Of a stretch of DNA of 27,310 bases, positions 15,915 through 23,991 are shown one piece after another (positions within the stretch are counted from its first letter, which is position 1; each line of letters opens with the position of its first letter). Source of the DNA: DASYAN01 sp036501345. GTDB lineage: Bacteria > Chloroflexota > Ktedonobacteria > Ktedonobacterales > Ktedonobacteraceae. The notes under the pieces were generated by a model. That model ran no database searches. It saw nothing but the letters and a program-made list of their open reading frames with translations, and had not been told where the DNA came from. The translations under genes were made by a program, and so were the position numbers. Location of the stretch: positions 1-27,310 of the forward strand of contig DASYAN010000434.1 of the NCBI GenBank assembly GCA_036501345.1, written 5' to 3'.

Positions 15915-17141
15915 CTAGAACACCACTGGTAGGCTCGTGAGACCGCGCAAAATGGGGCTCTGGGTCCAGGTGAGTGACTCGGGCTGGCTTGCCTGCCGCA
16001 GGTTAGGAAGACGTTGCAGCAAGGTGCCGATAGCAATCTGTCCCTCCAGACGCGCCAGCGGTGCTCCCAGACAATAATGGATACCCTTGCCAAAGGCCAC
16101 GTGCTGATTCTCCAGGCGCAGAATATTGAGTTCTTCAGAATCAGAGAACTGCTGCGGATCGGTATCGGCTCCGATCAAGGAGACAAAGACCATCTCGCCC
16201 TTACGGATCACCTGGTCATGCATGGGAATGTCCTCGTTTGCCCAACGTGGTGAAGAGAGACTCACCGGGGCCGTATAGCGCAACAGCTCCTCGACAGCTG
16301 AGGGAAGCAAGGAGAAGTCCGCTCGGAGCCGTTGCATCTGCTCAGGATGTTCGAGCAATGCCAATATTCCGTTGCCAATCAAATTGACTGTTGTCTCATG
16401 TCCGGCGACGATAAGCAGGAAGATCGTCGAAATGAGTTCCGTCTCGCTGAGGGTCTCTCCACGCTCCTCTGCTTGGACCAAGCTGCTCGTCAGATCATTG
16501 CTGGGATGGGCACGCTTGTCGGCCAGGAACGTTTTGATATACTGGACAAATGTCTCCATAGCAACGAGTGCCTCCTCCGGTTGAGGCCCCATAGGACGAG
16601 TAATGGTTGTTTGCGACCAGACACGGAACTGCGGGCGATCAGCAATGGGAATCCCCAGCATTTCTGAAATCACGGTGATGGGTAGCGGGAAAGCAAAGTC
16701 AGTAATGAGGTCCATCTTCCCCTGGGCCTGCACGGCGTCTAGTCGCTCGTTGGCAATCTGCTGAACACGCGGGCGCAACTGCTCGATCATGCGCGGTGTG
16801 AACGCTTTAGAGACAAGGCTGCGTAAACGGGTATGATCAGGCGGATCGACGGTCAACATATCTCGCCGAAATGTGAGGAAGCGGCGAATAATTGATGAGC
16901 TCTCTCCGGCGGTATCTTTCCCATTCTCCGGTGATAAGACTTTGTGTATGTCTTTGATGAAACGCGGGTCTTTGAGTATTGCAATGGCATCGTCATAGGC
17001 TGTCACAATCCAGGCTTTTCCCATACCCAAAAAGCCAGTGAGATGGATGAGTGGCCCCTGTTCACGTAATCGCGCAGAGAACGCGACCGGATCGCGCTTG
17101 GTTTCTTGCGAGAGTAAATCAGTGAAAGTAATCTGTTCCAT
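15915..17141 (-). CDS. cytochrome P450 (soluble bacterial class)
   Basis: A 408-residue soluble P450. The I-helix oxygen-activation motif AGHETT is at 246-251, the K-helix ExxR (EELLR) near 285-288, and the heme loop FGKGIHYCLGAPLAR places the Cys ligand at 357. An early HTRLRSLVSKAFTPR C-helix segment is typical of CYP107-like class I enzymes that need separate ferredoxin partners, none of which is encoded here. The frame also has an ATG at 17165, but ATG 17141 has AAAGGA about 11 bases upstream and gives a normal N-terminus. It lies 140 bases downstream of a tetR-like gene on the same strand, with no strong promoter between, and is probably co-regulated by it. Substrate unknown. Confidence 0.92.
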   Translation of the reverse strand: MEQITFTDLLSQETKRDPVAFSARLREQGPLIHLTGFLGMGKAWIVTAYDDAIAILKDPRFIKDIHKVLSPENGKDTAGESSSIIRRFLTFRRDMLTVDPPDHTRLRSLVSKAFTPRMIEQLRPRVQQIANERLDAVQAQGKMDLITDFAFPLPITVISEMLGIPIADRPQFRVWSQTTITRPMGPQPEEALVAMETFVQYIKTFLADKRAHPSNDLTSSLVQAEERGETLSETELISTIFLLIVAGHETTVNLIGNGILALLEHPEQMQRLRADFSLLPSAVEELLRYTAPVSLSSPRWANEDIPMHDQVIRKGEMVFVSLIGADTDPQQFSDSEELNILRLENQHVAFGKGIHYCLGAPLARLEGQIAIGTLLQRLPNLRQASQPESLTWTQSPILRGLTSLPVVF

Positions 17142-17281
17142 ATTGTTCAATTTCCTTTCATTCATGTGCTGCTTCTAAATACCTAGGAAGTGATTTATGC
17201 GCTATTCCAATACCTAACATCTGATGCGTCTGAAACTCCTTGCTCCTCTTTATCTTCGCATCATTGGCCTGACCACGAGGG

Positions 17282-17896
17282 TCATGTGCCGATCCCGCTT
17301 AAGAGTGCATCGACAGCCGCTTCTAGATCGTAGACTGCCTTGGCATCGGGATCAATCAACTCTGCGAAGAAGTTGCTATACACCAGCGAGCTGAAGATCA
17401 AATAGAGCATAAATGTCGCATCTAGGTCAGGGCGCAGTTCTCCACGTTCCTGAGCATGTTGGATCATCTGGCGAAACTGCTGTATCCGTGGGACAAACAG
17501 TTTTTCGTAAAACACGTGATAGATTGCGGGCTTGGTTTTGATCTCCGCAATCAGCTTGGTGATCAGCTTCGCCATCAAGGGATGGTTATTGAACAGTTCC
17601 CGTGCTTCTTTGGCAATGAACAGCAAGTCAGTACGGATAGTGCCTGTGTTGGGCACAGGGTGGTCGGCTTGAAACAGTGTGAGAGCATCTTTGATTATGT
17701 CTTCTTTAGAGGACCAGCGGCGATAGATGGTGGTCTTGCCAACGCCAGCACGCTCTGCGATCCCCTCGATGCTCAACCCTGCGAGCCCTTCTTCGGCGAA
17801 TAATGCCAGCGTTGCCTCTAGAATGGCTTGGTGAGACTGAGCGCTACGTGGGCGTCCAGCCTTGCGGATCGTTTGCTCAGGTTCAGACTCTTGCAT
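17282..17896 (-). CDS. TetR-family transcriptional repressor
   Basis: A 204-residue regulator. The N-terminal DNA-binding domain begins GRPRSAQSHQAILEATLALF, and its helix-turn-helix (IEGIAERAGVGKTTIYRRW) ends near residue 62. The C-terminal helical ligand domain is of the common TetR_C type. It is first in a probable operon with the P450 gene. Its own promoter, just upstream at 17984-18012, carries two matching 15-bp palindrome-like operators, which argues for autorepression and for control of the P450 by a small effector. The ligand cannot be read from sequence. Confidence 0.9.
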   Translation of the reverse strand: MQESEPEQTIRKAGRPRSAQSHQAILEATLALFAEEGLAGLSIEGIAERAGVGKTTIYRRWSSKEDIIKDALTLFQADHPVPNTGTIRTDLLFIAKEARELFNNHPLMAKLITKLIAEIKTKPAIYHVFYEKLFVPRIQQFRQMIQHAQERGELRPDLDATFMLYLIFSSLVYSNFFAELIDPDAKAVYDLEAAVDALLSGIGT

Positions 17897-17954
17897 TGTC
17901 CTTCAGCTAGCTCCTTATGTCCCTCTATTATCGGATGACTACTCTAATTTCGAT

Positions 17955-17969
17955 ACGAAACGGTTTCGT
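17955..17969 (-). promoter_or_regulatory. TetR operator 1 (perfect 15-bp palindrome)
   Basis: acgaaacggtttcgt is a perfect palindrome with 7-base arms around one central base. It sits just downstream of the -10 box of the tetR promoter, so a bound repressor would cover the transcription start region. The motif resembles known TetR-family sites that contain ACGAAACCGTTTCGT-like words. Confidence 0.7.
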
Positions 17970-17983
17970 TACCGTCTGGAACG

Positions 17984-18012
17984 AGTATAGCATAGATTTA
18001 TACAAAACGCAA
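17984..18012 (-). promoter_or_regulatory. sigma70-type promoter of the tetR-P450 unit
   Basis: Read on the minus strand, a TTGCGT -35 (18007-18012) is followed by a 17-base spacer and a TATACT -10 (17984-17989). It lies about 90 bases upstream of the tetR start. The -35 overlaps operator 2, and operator 1 lies just past the -10. Confidence 0.65.
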
Positions 18013-18021
18013 CGGGTTCGT
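18007..18021 (-). promoter_or_regulatory. TetR operator 2 overlapping the -35 box
   Basis: acgcaacgggttcgt matches operator 1 at 13 of 15 positions and covers the whole -35 hexamer. The two centres are 52 bp apart, close to five helical turns, so two repressor dimers would sit on the same face of the DNA. Confidence 0.6.
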
Positions 18022-18130
18022 ATCATAATGAGGTGTGTTCCTCGGCCTTATAATGAGACCGATAAAGGGCTCTCGCACCACGAAACACCCTCAATCATCT
18101 CAAAAAGTCGATGAACTGGAAGAAGAATAG

Positions 18131-21100
18131 TTACGGCTCGGGCGCAATATAGAATTCCTCGACAGGTGTGCGAAGATCCAATGTCCACCCTGTTTCCATG
18201 GAGAACTGCTGTTGGATATCTTCCCTCTGTTCGGCGGGGATAGAACCAATGCATGTCAGGGTGAGAGTGCAACTATCTTGATAGAGTGAGACCTTACCAT
18301 TCACACTCACTCCTTCGGGAAGGAGGTGACGTGCTGCCTCGATCAAGGCCTTTTGATGCACATAGGGATAGAGAAACACCTTCCAACCGGTTTGGTTGGC
18401 AAGGTCTGCAATTTGTTGCGCGTAGTCGTCCTTAGCTCTGTCTGGAAAATGGAAGTGGACCCAGAGTATTCCTTTATCCGTATCTACTCCTACCCGATAA
18501 AAATCGGGTACTTCTTTGAATATCTCACTGGTGAGAGCTTTGGCTTCTGCTTGCTGCATCCGAGCAGAGGTTCCTTTTTTCTTGCCGGGAGCTGTCAGAC
18601 GGAGGTGCCAACCTGTCTTGGCTAAAAATTGCTGTTGCGCATCCTGCAAAGCTTCGGAGTTGGCATGTCCCACATAATTCACCATCACCATCTGCTGATC
18701 CAGGTATAGTGAGGGAACTCCATTGCAGGTAAGGTCGGACGGTAGCACGTTGCGGGCCATTTCGACCAGTGCTTGTTGATGTGTTGTTTGATATAGCCGC
18801 ACCTGCCATCCAGTCTGTGCTTCAAGTTCAGCAAACACATCCGCGTAACGTGTTTGGGCCACCAGCGGAAAGTAGAAGCGCAGCAACAATGTTGTCGTTG
18901 CCACATCTCCCCCGGCTTTATAATAGCCTGGCAGCTTGCTTAATATTTGTTGTGCTAATTGGATAGCATCGTGCTGACTCATCGGTTCCGAGTTCGTCGT
19001 TCGTGTTGTACTAACAGGTGTGATTGCCTCTGGAACTTGCGAGGATATGACAGGAAGATTGGGCAAGGTTGGCACGTTTTGCGATGCACCGATTTCATTC
19101 GATGCATTTGATCTATCGGATTGAGCCGACTCAGAGATAATTGCTCCTTTTATCGCCAATTGCCAACCTGTCTCTTCACAAAACTGGGATTGTGCCGAGG
19201 CAATCTCTGCTTCGGTTGCTTGCCCTATACAGTTGAGTGAGACAATGCTGCGATCAAAGTAGATTGAAGGTGTTCCCTGCACTGTGAGACTCTGCGGAAT
19301 GTGCTGGCAAGCGGTTTTGGCAAGGATACCTTGATGGGCGTTGGGTGCAATGCTAATGGGAACGCCTGCTTCCTCTGTTGCGGCTGTGATAGCTTCTGCG
19401 TAGCGGATCTTAGCCACTGCTGGGAAGTGGAAGTAGAGGATGACGGCTCCCGTATCTGGATCAACGCTGCGTCGATAGAGGTCAGCGGGTGAGCCAAAGT
19501 AATTTTCGATGACGGAGAGAATCCAGTTCTGGTCGGGCCGCTCATACTCTTCATCCTCTTCCAGAGCTTCTTGCCATTCAGGGGCAAGTTCATAGAGTGT
19601 GAGCCCCTCACCCTCGAAAACACCGCGAGATTGAGTGAACAGTTGCACATGCTGATGCAGCACTTTTGCCAGGGCCAGCCGATCTTCCAGCGACTGGGGA
19701 GATAGGCCAGCAGCGACACAGAGATCTCCCAGTGTGTACGTGACCTTTTCTCGGCACCTGCTAGCCAAATCGTGTGCCGAGATAGTACGACGTATGCGCC
19801 GCATAGTTTTGACCAAGCCACTCAGGTATGTCCCGGCTGGTGTATTGGCTTGTTGCACATCTAACGGAACGGGTCCTAACACCTCTAAGATAGATGAGAA
19901 GGGAAAGCGTGTGCGCTCTTGTGAGATATCTCTGGGAAGCTGTACGCGGATAGCAGCCCCGGGCTCAATGGAGCGACAGATGGCAGGCTTGGCACTTTCA
20001 AAGCTGACGAGCAGCAGGATGACACTTCTTGGCAGATCGCTGAGGAAGTCGCCGACAGCTTCTTCGTGTTGTCCGCGTATGCGATAGGCCTCTTCAAGGG
20101 CCGACTGCCGGACGAAGTAGCGTTGCTCATAGTCCTGCGCAAAGGTGTCCAGAATGCTTTCGGTATTCTCTTCAGTGGCCTCACCATACCAGACAAGCGC
20201 GAGTTCACGAGCTGTGATGATGCGCAGTGTTGGCACTTCTACCACTGCTTGCCAAAGTTTCTCCACATCGGGATACTCAAATGGCCGTCCGTCGCCAATC
20301 CCGGTTGGCAGTGTTGGCAATTGGACAGGTACCTCTTCCGTTGGGACTGCATGCTTTGCTCGTGTGCTCTTCCGTTCGATCCGCATACTTGTCCCATTTG
20401 TGGGCAAGAGTACCTCTGTGCCTGTCAGCAGACTGCGCAGGGCTTTGCGTGCATCTTCATCGCCATGTACAAGGGCAACGTTGCGAGGGTTGAGAGCAGA
20501 GGCATAACTGGCGAGTTCACCTCCGTCGGCATGTGCGCTCAAGCTATATTTGGCCACGGTACACTGCACTTGTACCTGTTGTCCTCCCAGTTCCAACGTA
20601 TTTTGCTTGCGTTCGGCTAGGTCAAGCAGCTTCTTGCCGGGCGCTTCCTCGTCCTGATAGCCAGTAATCAGAATAGAGGCATTGGGATTGGGAGCCAGAC
20701 GGGCCGCGTACCAGGCACTCGGCCCACCAGTAAGCATTCCGCTACTGGAGAGAATACAGGCCGGAGGACCAGCCAGGATACGTTCGCGTTCCTTTTCATC
20801 CCGTACAAAGATGATGTTTGGCCCGGTGAAAGGGAGATAGCCCTTGCGAATCTGTCGCTGGAGACGTGGGGCCAGAAATTCAGGCATCAGCTGATAGGTC
20901 GTGCAAACGCGCCTTACCAGGCCATCAACATAGATAGGAAAATCCGGTATCTGACCCTGTTCCTGAGCTGCCTGTAAAAGTAAAAGGATTTCCTGGCCTC
21001 GACCCAGTCCAAAACAGGGAATGAGCGTATGTCCACCACGAGCTAACCCTTCCGCAACGGCCTGTGCAAGTCGTTGCTCCTCTGCCTGTCGATTGGGATG

Positions 21101-21718
21101 GAGCCGTGAGCCATAGGTAGATTCCAAGATTAGCAGATCGCAGTGTTTAAGTGGTGGCGGTACTGCTCCCAGCACTGTACGCTGTGGGGTGCTACTGATG
21201 TCGCCGGAGACAACAATGGACTCACTGGCCCCCTTAAAAGCAAGGCTTACCGCTCCGACGATATGTCCTGCGCGACTCGCATGAATGGTTATTCCCGGCA
21301 GCATTGGTACGGTGAATGGTTTCTCAGTGGGCATGGGGCGTACCTGCATGAGCATGCCTGCGACCAATTCTTCTGGATAGAGCGGCAACTCCATCTCTTC
21401 AACTGCTCGTTTAGCCATGATCTTCAAGGCATCGGCCAGCATAACCTCCATCAGCAAGGCGGTTCCTCGCGAAGTAAAAATAGGCGTCGTAGGAAAGGCT
21501 CTATGTAGTAACGGCAAAGCACCAATATGGTCGGCATGGGCATGAGTAACGAAGATCGCCCGTATATTCTTTCCCTCAAGTTGGGCTAGATCGGGCAATG
21601 GGTCCCCCTTGTGATCCACACGTACTCCGGCATCGACGACAAACCACTGTTCATCCAGTTCGATGGCAAGACAACTAGCTCCAACACCGCTCGCTCCACC
21701 TAAAAAAGCAACTTGCAT
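18131..21718 (-). CDS. beta-CASP metallo-beta-lactamase nuclease with triplicated C-terminal domain
   Basis: A 1195-residue protein. Residues 1-450 form a metallo-beta-lactamase/beta-CASP ribonuclease core: HAHADH at 59-64, the zinc His in SRAGHIVGA (152), SGD at 171-173, ESTYGSR near 199-205, the SSSGMLTGGPS motif near 324-334, SAHAD at 394-398 and VHGDEDAR near 417-424. This resembles the archaeal/CPSF-73-like (YSH1) branch more than RNase J. Residues ~450-740 are a helical, charged linker region. Three related units of about 110 residues follow, near 741-856, 929-1041 and 1071-1181. Each has a FHFP/FYFP strand, RYA or DYA, TGW-x-(V/I), HQ.(A/I)L, a GxxSLY or GTPSIYFD strand and a final Q-F--ETGW-L. 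I cannot name this unit. ATG 21718 is chosen because AAAGGA lies nine bases upstream; the frame extends to 21793. An RNA-processing role is expected. Confidence 0.88.
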   Translation of the reverse strand: MQVAFLGGASGVGASCLAIELDEQWFVVDAGVRVDHKGDPLPDLAQLEGKNIRAIFVTHAHADHIGALPLLHRAFPTTPIFTSRGTALLMEVMLADALKIMAKRAVEEMELPLYPEELVAGMLMQVRPMPTEKPFTVPMLPGITIHASRAGHIVGAVSLAFKGASESIVVSGDISSTPQRTVLGAVPPPLKHCDLLILESTYGSRLHPNRQAEEQRLAQAVAEGLARGGHTLIPCFGLGRGQEILLLLQAAQEQGQIPDFPIYVDGLVRRVCTTYQLMPEFLAPRLQRQIRKGYLPFTGPNIIFVRDEKERERILAGPPACILSSSGMLTGGPSAWYAARLAPNPNASILITGYQDEEAPGKKLLDLAERKQNTLELGGQQVQVQCTVAKYSLSAHADGGELASYASALNPRNVALVHGDEDARKALRSLLTGTEVLLPTNGTSMRIERKSTRAKHAVPTEEVPVQLPTLPTGIGDGRPFEYPDVEKLWQAVVEVPTLRIITARELALVWYGEATEENTESILDTFAQDYEQRYFVRQSALEEAYRIRGQHEEAVGDFLSDLPRSVILLLVSFESAKPAICRSIEPGAAIRVQLPRDISQERTRFPFSSILEVLGPVPLDVQQANTPAGTYLSGLVKTMRRIRRTISAHDLASRCREKVTYTLGDLCVAAGLSPQSLEDRLALAKVLHQHVQLFTQSRGVFEGEGLTLYELAPEWQEALEEDEEYERPDQNWILSVIENYFGSPADLYRRSVDPDTGAVILYFHFPAVAKIRYAEAITAATEEAGVPISIAPNAHQGILAKTACQHIPQSLTVQGTPSIYFDRSIVSLNCIGQATEAEIASAQSQFCEETGWQLAIKGAIISESAQSDRSNASNEIGASQNVPTLPNLPVISSQVPEAITPVSTTRTTNSEPMSQHDAIQLAQQILSKLPGYYKAGGDVATTTLLLRFYFPLVAQTRYADVFAELEAQTGWQVRLYQTTHQQALVEMARNVLPSDLTCNGVPSLYLDQQMVMVNYVGHANSEALQDAQQQFLAKTGWHLRLTAPGKKKGTSARMQQAEAKALTSEIFKEVPDFYRVGVDTDKGILWVHFHFPDRAKDDYAQQIADLANQTGWKVFLYPYVHQKALIEAARHLLPEGVSVNGKVSLYQDSCTLTLTCIGSIPAEQREDIQQQFSMETGWTLDLRTPVEEFYIAPEP

Positions 21719-22070
21719 CTCGGTAATCCTTTTATGATAATGTCTAGATATATCAAGGCTATTATAACATATTATCGCCATTTGGCTACTCATCAGTTAT
21801 ACAAATTACCCATAAACAGGGTGTCCGTGAACTCTTCCATCTGAAATGAGATTCGTGCTCAGATCTTGGTTTAGATAAGCAGGGATTCCCGCTTTCCTTG
21901 ACTCCCTGATAAACTATTCTTTTAGCAATATTGTCCCTCTTTCTCTCTAGAAAAAACTTTTTCATGAGGTATTCTTAGCAAAGAGTGACTAACAGGAAAA
22001 AGGGCTTTTAGAAATATTCTCTGTCAAGGTAGGAAACGCCATCTTTTAGGAAGGGAAAACGTCAGAGATA
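21719..22070. other. divergent promoter region without a gene
   Basis: A 352-base gap between the divergent beta-CASP nuclease and CapA genes. On the minus strand it holds the nuclease ribosome binding site and an extended -10. The rest is A/T-rich with no convincing coding frame. On the plus side a TTGACT at 21898-21903 is present without a well-placed -10, so the CapA promoter is not pinned down. Confidence 0.5.
21761..21769 (-). promoter_or_regulatory. extended -10 promoter of the beta-CASP nuclease gene
   Basis: On the minus strand TATAAT (21761-21766) is preceded by TG with one base between (tgttataat), an extended -10 element. It lies about 43 bases upstream of the chosen start codon at 21718. 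No good -35 is seen at 17 bases, which is common for extended -10 promoters. Confidence 0.5.
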
Positions 22071-23912
22071 ATGGATAATTTTAGGCCTAAAAGAATAACG
22101 GAAAAGATAAACAATACGGGTCGTTGGATAAAACGCAAGTTTTGGCCTCGTGATACTGGGCATACTCATGTAACAATCCCAGAAACCAAATCCGCTCTAG
22201 CAGAGCCCTTTTCCATGCGACTCGCCCGGCGTAAATTACTAGTGACTGCGCTTGCCTCCATACTTGCTGGTTGCGCACAAGCCCTGGCACCGCGACCCAC
22301 TCCCAAACCCACACCCACGCCGCCATTCGCGCTTGGGCGAACAGGCACGCTCTACATTGATGGGACTGTACCACCGACATTGGGTAAAACTATCATCGAG
22401 CTCATCAGTGGTGTGGCTGGCATACCGGATGTTACTATCGTACCTTCGCTCAACCCTTTGCCCGATCTCATCCTCACTTTCGGCGAGCTGCCCCCAGGCT
22501 ATACTGGCGCTTCCATTGGTACCAGTCCCGTCACTGCCATCACGCATCTACGCGTACCCATTGACAATATCACAGCAGACCAAGCATGGGCATTACTGAG
22601 CGGAAAGGTTACAGATTGGCACGCCGTCGGTGCGCCATACAGTTTACCTGTTCACCTCTTCGCGCTCCAGGGGATCACGCTGTCATTTACCCATACCGTG
22701 CAGACCGTAGCTACCACTGATGCATTACTGAGCGTGGTGCGTGCTCAAGCTGGAAGCATAGCGCTTGTTCCAGTGGAACTGGCTGATTGGAGTGTGCGCA
22801 ACCTCGGTATTGATGGTATCTATCCAGCCCAGGGACGCGGCGATGTGACACAAGCTTCCTTTGCCCCACTGATCTTGCGCATCGGGGCAGCGAACAAACT
22901 GGTAGCACGAGGACTGGACATGACTCATCTCGCTGCAAGTCTGGCACCGACGTTGGTTAGGACTACTCCTACATTCGATATGGTTGTAGCCTCCGATATT
23001 ATCTTGGGTCGTGGGGTCAATGCCAAAATGGTAAAGTACAACGACTATCTTTATCCCTTCCGCAAGGTGCGCGATGAACTTATGAGTGCAGACTGGCGGG
23101 TCGCCAACCTCGAATGCACCATATCGGACCTTGTGTCACCGCCAACTGATCCCTCCACGTTCACATTTATTACTTCCAAGCGTGCGGTGGATGGGCTAGT
23201 CTACGCTGGTATCCAGACTGTGACACTGGCAAATAACCATTCCGATAATGGCGGCAGAGAATCGTTTATGGACATGATAGACACGCTCCATAATCACTAC
23301 ATCGCAACCTGCGGTGGTGGTAACAACCTAACCGAGGCACGACAGCCTGCCATCCAGGTCGTCAAAGGCACGCGGATTGCAGTGCTGAGCTATAACGAGA
23401 TCCCTCCTGGCGGCGCATATGCTGATGCAACCTCGGCGGGTATCGCGCCTGTGGATCTCACAACCCTTCCCCAGGATATCGCTGCTGCCCGTAAGAGTGC
23501 AGACCTGGTGATCCCATTTTTCCATTGGGGCATCGAGTACACCAAAGATCCAACCCCTACTCAGCAGAGGGCTGCGCACCTTGCCATTGATTCGGGTGCA
23601 GATATGGTGCTGGGTTCGCATCCACATTGGATACAAGCCATCGAATCATACAAAGGACGGCTGATCATCTACAGTCTTGGCAATTTCATCTTCGATCAGG
23701 ATTGGTCCCGCGAGACGCTCGAAGGGTGTATGTTGCATCTTTACTGGCATGGCACAACGTTGGCCAGTATCCGCTTTGTCCCATACCTCATCGAGGACCG
23801 TTGCCAGCCGACCATCATCTCGCAAGCCGAAGCGGTCAACATCTTCGAACGCATGTGGTCGGGAACGGACATGCTTGCCAGTGGGAAGTATGGCCCAGAA
23901 CCCGAGTCATAA
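22071..23912 (+). CDS. lipoprotein fusing a PBP-like domain and a CapA domain
   Basis: A 613-residue exported protein. A 48-residue polar, basic N-terminus precedes RLARRKLLVTALASILAGCA, a signal segment with twin Arg at 53-54 and a lipobox LAGC that puts the lipidated Cys at 68. A Pro/Thr-rich spacer follows. Residues ~90-290 resemble a PstS-like phosphate-binding fold in degenerate form (ADQAWALLSGKVTDWHAVG, then PVHLFALQGITLSF). Residues ~300-590 are a CapA/PgsA metallophosphatase-like domain with ANLECTIS, LANNHSDNGG, HWGIEYTKDPT, GSHPHWIQAIE and YSLGNFIFD. CapA proteins act in poly-gamma-glutamate capsule attachment, though many homologues have no known role. No capB/capC genes are adjacent. 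If translation starts at Met49 (22215), a normal-length lipoprotein signal results, but no ribosome binding site supports it. Confidence 0.85.
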   Translation: MDNFRPKRITEKINNTGRWIKRKFWPRDTGHTHVTIPETKSALAEPFSMRLARRKLLVTALASILAGCAQALAPRPTPKPTPTPPFALGRTGTLYIDGTVPPTLGKTIIELISGVAGIPDVTIVPSLNPLPDLILTFGELPPGYTGASIGTSPVTAITHLRVPIDNITADQAWALLSGKVTDWHAVGAPYSLPVHLFALQGITLSFTHTVQTVATTDALLSVVRAQAGSIALVPVELADWSVRNLGIDGIYPAQGRGDVTQASFAPLILRIGAANKLVARGLDMTHLAASLAPTLVRTTPTFDMVVASDIILGRGVNAKMVKYNDYLYPFRKVRDELMSADWRVANLECTISDLVSPPTDPSTFTFITSKRAVDGLVYAGIQTVTLANNHSDNGGRESFMDMIDTLHNHYIATCGGGNNLTEARQPAIQVVKGTRIAVLSYNEIPPGGAYADATSAGIAPVDLTTLPQDIAAARKSADLVIPFFHWGIEYTKDPTPTQQRAAHLAIDSGADMVLGSHPHWIQAIESYKGRLIIYSLGNFIFDQDWSRETLEGCMLHLYWHGTTLASIRFVPYLIEDRCQPTIISQAEAVNIFERMWSGTDMLASGKYGPEPES

Positions 23913-23940
23913 GAACAATTTGCTAGACAATTTGGAGCGC

Positions 23941-23957
23941 TTGCACTAAGAGTGCAA
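23941..23957. terminator. short hairpin between convergent genes
   Basis: A 7-bp stem (ttgcact with agtgcaa) around a 3-base loop lies between the CapA stop at 23912 and the P450 stop at 23992, which converge. A short stem and no T-run make it a weak candidate terminator. Confidence 0.3.
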
Positions 23958-23991
23958 ACGGCTAGTCTTGATGGAAATGAATGAGTCAGCT

